This document shows positions 5,924 to 7,991 of a stretch of 7,991 bases of DNA, piece after piece. Source of the stretch: a bacterium (GTDB lineage: Bacteria > Pseudomonadota > Alphaproteobacteria > Rhizobiales > Xanthobacteraceae). The notes under the pieces are model-generated. The model ran no database searches. It worked only from the letters and a program-made list of their open reading frames with translations, and had not been told where the DNA came from. Where the stretch lies: NCBI GenBank assembly GCA_029946075.1, contig JAQSDT010000067.1:1-7991 (forward strand), given 5' to 3'. How positions within the stretch are numbered: position 1 is the stretch's first letter; each line of letters begins with the position of its first letter. A program made the translations under genes and the position numbers.

Positions 5924-6574
5924 ATGATCACGCGCCGCGCCTTCACCGCCGCCCTGTCGATGACCGGCCTTGCCGCCCTCGCCGGCTTCTCGCCGCTGCG
6001 CCTGATCTCCGATGCAATGGCGCAAGGCGCCGACGTCGCCAAGCCGCAGTCGCTGCCCGACATGGCGCTGGGCCCGGCGAATGCCACAGTGACGATCACC
6101 GAATACGCCTCGATGACCTGCCCGCATTGCGCCGATTTCACCGAGAAGGTGTTTCCGAAAATCAAGGCGGAGTACATCGACTCCGGCAAGATCCGCTTCG
6201 TGTTCCGCGAATTCCCGCTCGACATCAAGGCCGCCGCCGGCTCGATGCTGGCGCGCTGCATCGCCAAGGACGATGGACCGAAGTACTTCGCCGTCATCGA
6301 CCTGCTGTTCAAGCAACAGAACGACTGGGTGATGAAGAACACCACGGAGACGCTGACCCGGATCGGCAAGCAGGCCGGCCTCACCCAGGTCCAGGTCGAG
6401 GATTGCCTGAAGGATCAGGCGCTGCTCGACAAGATCGCCGCCGACCAGAAGTACGCCGCCGAAGTCCTCAAGGTGCAGTCGACGCCGACCTTCTTCATCA
6501 ATGGCGAGATGCTCAAGGGCGGACAGAGCTTCGAGGAATTCTCCAAGCGCATCAATTCGCTGTTGAAAAGCTGA
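5924..6574 (+). CDS. dsbA: Exported DsbA-family thiol:disulfide oxidoreductase
   Basis: A 216-residue precursor of a periplasmic thioredoxin-fold enzyme that introduces disulfides into exported proteins. The N terminus has TRRAFT (3-8), a twin-arginine-like motif, then a hydrophobic stretch (9-25) and a DAMA|QG cleavage site after Ala33. The mature protein has the active site CPHC (66-69), identical to the dipeptide of E. coli DsbA, and the cis-proline loop STPTFF (186-191, Pro188). Two more cysteines, Cys112 and Cys161, match the second disulfide I recall from alphaproteobacterial DsbA1 proteins such as that of Wolbachia. ATG 5924 is chosen because GGGAG lies 10 nt upstream and the signal peptide starts there. 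The frame is open from a TTG at 5837, but that adds 29 residues before the signal. The gene is 121 bp after dciA and 229 bp before smc. A reductase or isomerase role is less likely with CPHC. Confidence 0.93.
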   Translation: MITRRAFTAALSMTGLAALAGFSPLRLISDAMAQGADVAKPQSLPDMALGPANATVTITEYASMTCPHCADFTEKVFPKIKAEYIDSGKIRFVFREFPLDIKAAAGSMLARCIAKDDGPKYFAVIDLLFKQQNDWVMKNTTETLTRIGKQAGLTQVQVEDCLKDQALLDKIAADQKYAAEVLKVQSTPTFFINGEMLKGGQSFEEFSKRINSLLKS

Positions 6575-6580
6575 TTCGCG

Positions 6581-6602
6581 CGGACCGCATTAATACGGTC
6601 CG
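6581..6602 (+). other. Hairpin after dsbA in the dsbA-smc gap
   Basis: CGGACCG (6581-6587) pairs perfectly with CGGTCCG (6596-6602) over an 8-nt AT-rich loop, starting 7 nt past the dsbA stop codon. No T-tract follows, so it is at best an imperfect terminator or an mRNA 3'-end stabiliser. GGACCG recurs at 6661-6666 and could compete for the same partner. The rest of the 229-bp gap (6603-6803) has small inverted repeats such as AAGGCT/AGCCTT (6616-6621 / 6652-6657), but I see no convincing promoter, gene or RNA in it. Confidence 0.4.
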
Positions 6603-6803
6603 TTAAGTCCAGCAAAAGGCTCGGCAAAACCGCTCCAAATCCCTTGGGAAAAGCCTTGTGGGACCGTTGCCCTTCGGCCCCGGCCTCGCCATTGTCGCGA
6701 GCCATAAGAGCCGCGCTGCGCGACTCGTCCACACACCGACATTGCCTTCTATGGTATTGTCACGGCGGGGAGATTCGCGCCCGGCCAACAGAGATTTGTG
6801 TTC

Positions 6804-7991
6804 ATGAAACTCACGCGCCTCCGCCTCCACGGTTTCAAGTCGTTCGTCGAACCCACCGACTTCATGATCGAGCCGGGCCTCACCGGCGTCGTCGGTCCGA
6901 ACGGCTGCGGCAAGTCGAACCTGGTCGAGGCGCTGCGCTGGGCGATGGGCGAAACCTCGCATAAATCGCTGCGCGCCGCCGACATGGATGCGGTGATCTT
7001 CGCCGGTTCCGGCAACCGCCCCGCGCGCAACCACGCCGAAGTGACGATGACGATCGACAATGCCGATCGCTCGGCGCCGGCCGCGATGAACGACAGCCAG
7101 GTGCTGGAAATTTCGCGCCGCATCGAGCGCGAGTCCGGTTCGGTCTATCGCATCAACGGCCGCGACGTGCGCGCGCGTGACGTGCAGATCCTGTTCGCCG
7201 ACGCTGCCACCGGCGCGCGTTCGCCGGCACTGGTCCACCAGGGCAAGATCGGCGAAATCATTCAGGCCAAACCCGAACAGCGCCGCCGCGTGCTGGAAGA
7301 CGCTGCCGGCGTCGCCGGTCTGCATGCCCGCCGCCACGAAGCCGAACTGCGGCTGCGCGCCGCCGAAACCAACCTGACCCGCGTCGAGGACGTGATCGGT
7401 CAGCTTTCCGGCCAGATCGACGGCCTGAAGAAGCAGGCAAGGCAGGCGATCCGCTTCCGCGAAGTCGCCGCCAAGGTGCGCAAGGCCGAAGCCACGCTGT
7501 TCCATCTGCGCTGGCTCGAGGCCAATGCCGACGTCGCCGAGGCCGCGCATACCCACGACATCAACGTGCGCGAGATGGCGGAACGCACCCGCGAGCAGGC
7601 CGAGGCCGCGCGCATCCAGGCGATCCGCGCCTCCGAACTTCCGGCATTGCGCGACGGCGAAGCCCGTGCCGCGGCCGGACTGCAGCGTCTCACCAATGCG
7701 CGCGAGCAGCTCGACCGCGAGGAAGAGCGCGCCAGGGAGCGCGTCGCCGAACTCGACCGCCGCCTGCACCAGTTCGCCGCCGACATCGCCCGCGAGCAGC
7801 AGCAGACCTCGGACGCCGAAATCGCCCTGCAGCGCCTCGACACCGAGGACGCGGAGATCAAGGAAGAGATCAAGTCGCGCGTCGAAAAACGCTCCGGCGT
7901 CGACGAGCGCGTGTCGGAAGCCGAAGCCACGCTGTCCACCGCCGAGCGCATGTTCGGCGAGCTCACCACCGCGCTCGCCGACCTCACCGCC
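6804..7991 (+). CDS. smc: Chromosome segregation protein SMC (5' part, cut by window end)
   Basis: The first 396 codons of an SMC ATPase, a family of about 1150-1190 residues. SMC dimers with ScpA and ScpB form the bacterial condensin, which extrudes DNA loops and helps separate origins. The N-terminal head half includes LHGFKSF (8-14), Walker A GPNGCGKSN (31-39), the arginine-finger segment SLRAADM (55-61, Arg57) and the Q-loop LVHQGKIGEI (143-152, Gln146). From about 165 a long heptad-rich coiled coil rich in Ala, Glu and Arg begins and continues to the edge. Walker B and signature motifs lie in the missing C-terminal part. ATG 6804 gives the canonical MKLTRLRLHGFKSF start; its ribosome-binding site is weak (AGAG about 11 nt upstream). 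The 229-bp upstream gap suggests a transcript separate from dsbA. The frame is intact up to the window edge. Confidence 0.96.
   Translation, partial: MKLTRLRLHGFKSFVEPTDFMIEPGLTGVVGPNGCGKSNLVEALRWAMGETSHKSLRAADMDAVIFAGSGNRPARNHAEVTMTIDNADRSAPAAMNDSQVLEISRRIERESGSVYRINGRDVRARDVQILFADAATGARSPALVHQGKIGEIIQAKPEQRRRVLEDAAGVAGLHARRHEAELRLRAAETNLTRVEDVIGQLSGQIDGLKKQARQAIRFREVAAKVRKAEATLFHLRWLEANADVAEAAHTHDINVREMAERTREQAEAARIQAIRASELPALRDGEARAAAGLQRLTNAREQLDREEERARERVAELDRRLHQFAADIAREQQQTSDAEIALQRLDTEDAEIKEEIKSRVEKRSGVDERVSEAEATLSTAERMFGELTTALADLTA

Noticed and set aside
6603..7769. A 388-codon open frame on the minus strand
   Set aside because: It lies antisense to smc, whose Walker A and other motifs are unmistakable. 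The translation has no recognisable domain.

Overview
The window reads as chromosomal DNA of a high-GC alphaproteobacterium, most likely Bradyrhizobium or a close relative (Nitrobacteraceae). The evidence is the gene block mutY / dciA (DUF721) / dsbA / smc, strongly GC-biased third codon positions, and two intergenic palindromic repeats of types I recall as common in Bradyrhizobium and Rhodopseudomonas. The genus call is an inference from recall, not from a search. There is no RNA gene, CRISPR array, insertion sequence or phage gene.

Left part (1-4001): an accessory metabolic neighbourhood. A structured repeat (9-106) lies just past the end of a leftward set of three genes. In transcription order these are an XRE/MmyB-type regulator (2151 to 1324), an NTF2/SnoaL-like protein (1305 to 832) and a glutathione S-transferase (738 to 121). 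Across a 104-bp intergenic region the regulator is divergent from a second, unrelated-looking SnoaL-like gene (2256-2633). That gene is followed by a PhzS-like FAD-dependent monooxygenase (2715-4001). A ligand-sensing regulator, two small NTF2-fold proteins, a flavin monooxygenase and a GST together suggest a regulated module for modifying or detoxifying a small aromatic or lipophilic compound. The substrate cannot be read from the sequence.

Right part (4031-7991): conserved genome-maintenance genes. mutY (leftward, convergent with the monooxygenase) removes adenine mispaired with 8-oxoguanine. Across a 167-bp gap filled largely by a double-hairpin repeat (5191-5280), dciA (replicative helicase loader family), dsbA (periplasmic thiol oxidase) and smc (chromosome condensin ATPase) run rightward. 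smc is cut by the window end after 396 codons.

The genes themselves are ordinary. The points most worth a second look are covariation inside the 5191-5280 repeat, -10-like hexamers placed 5-7 nt before three start codons that lack a good ribosome-binding site (possible leaderless mRNAs), a possible structure over the GST ribosome-binding site, a repeated GGCAAT motif in the divergent promoter region, and a DsbA with a Tat-like signal and a second cysteine pair.
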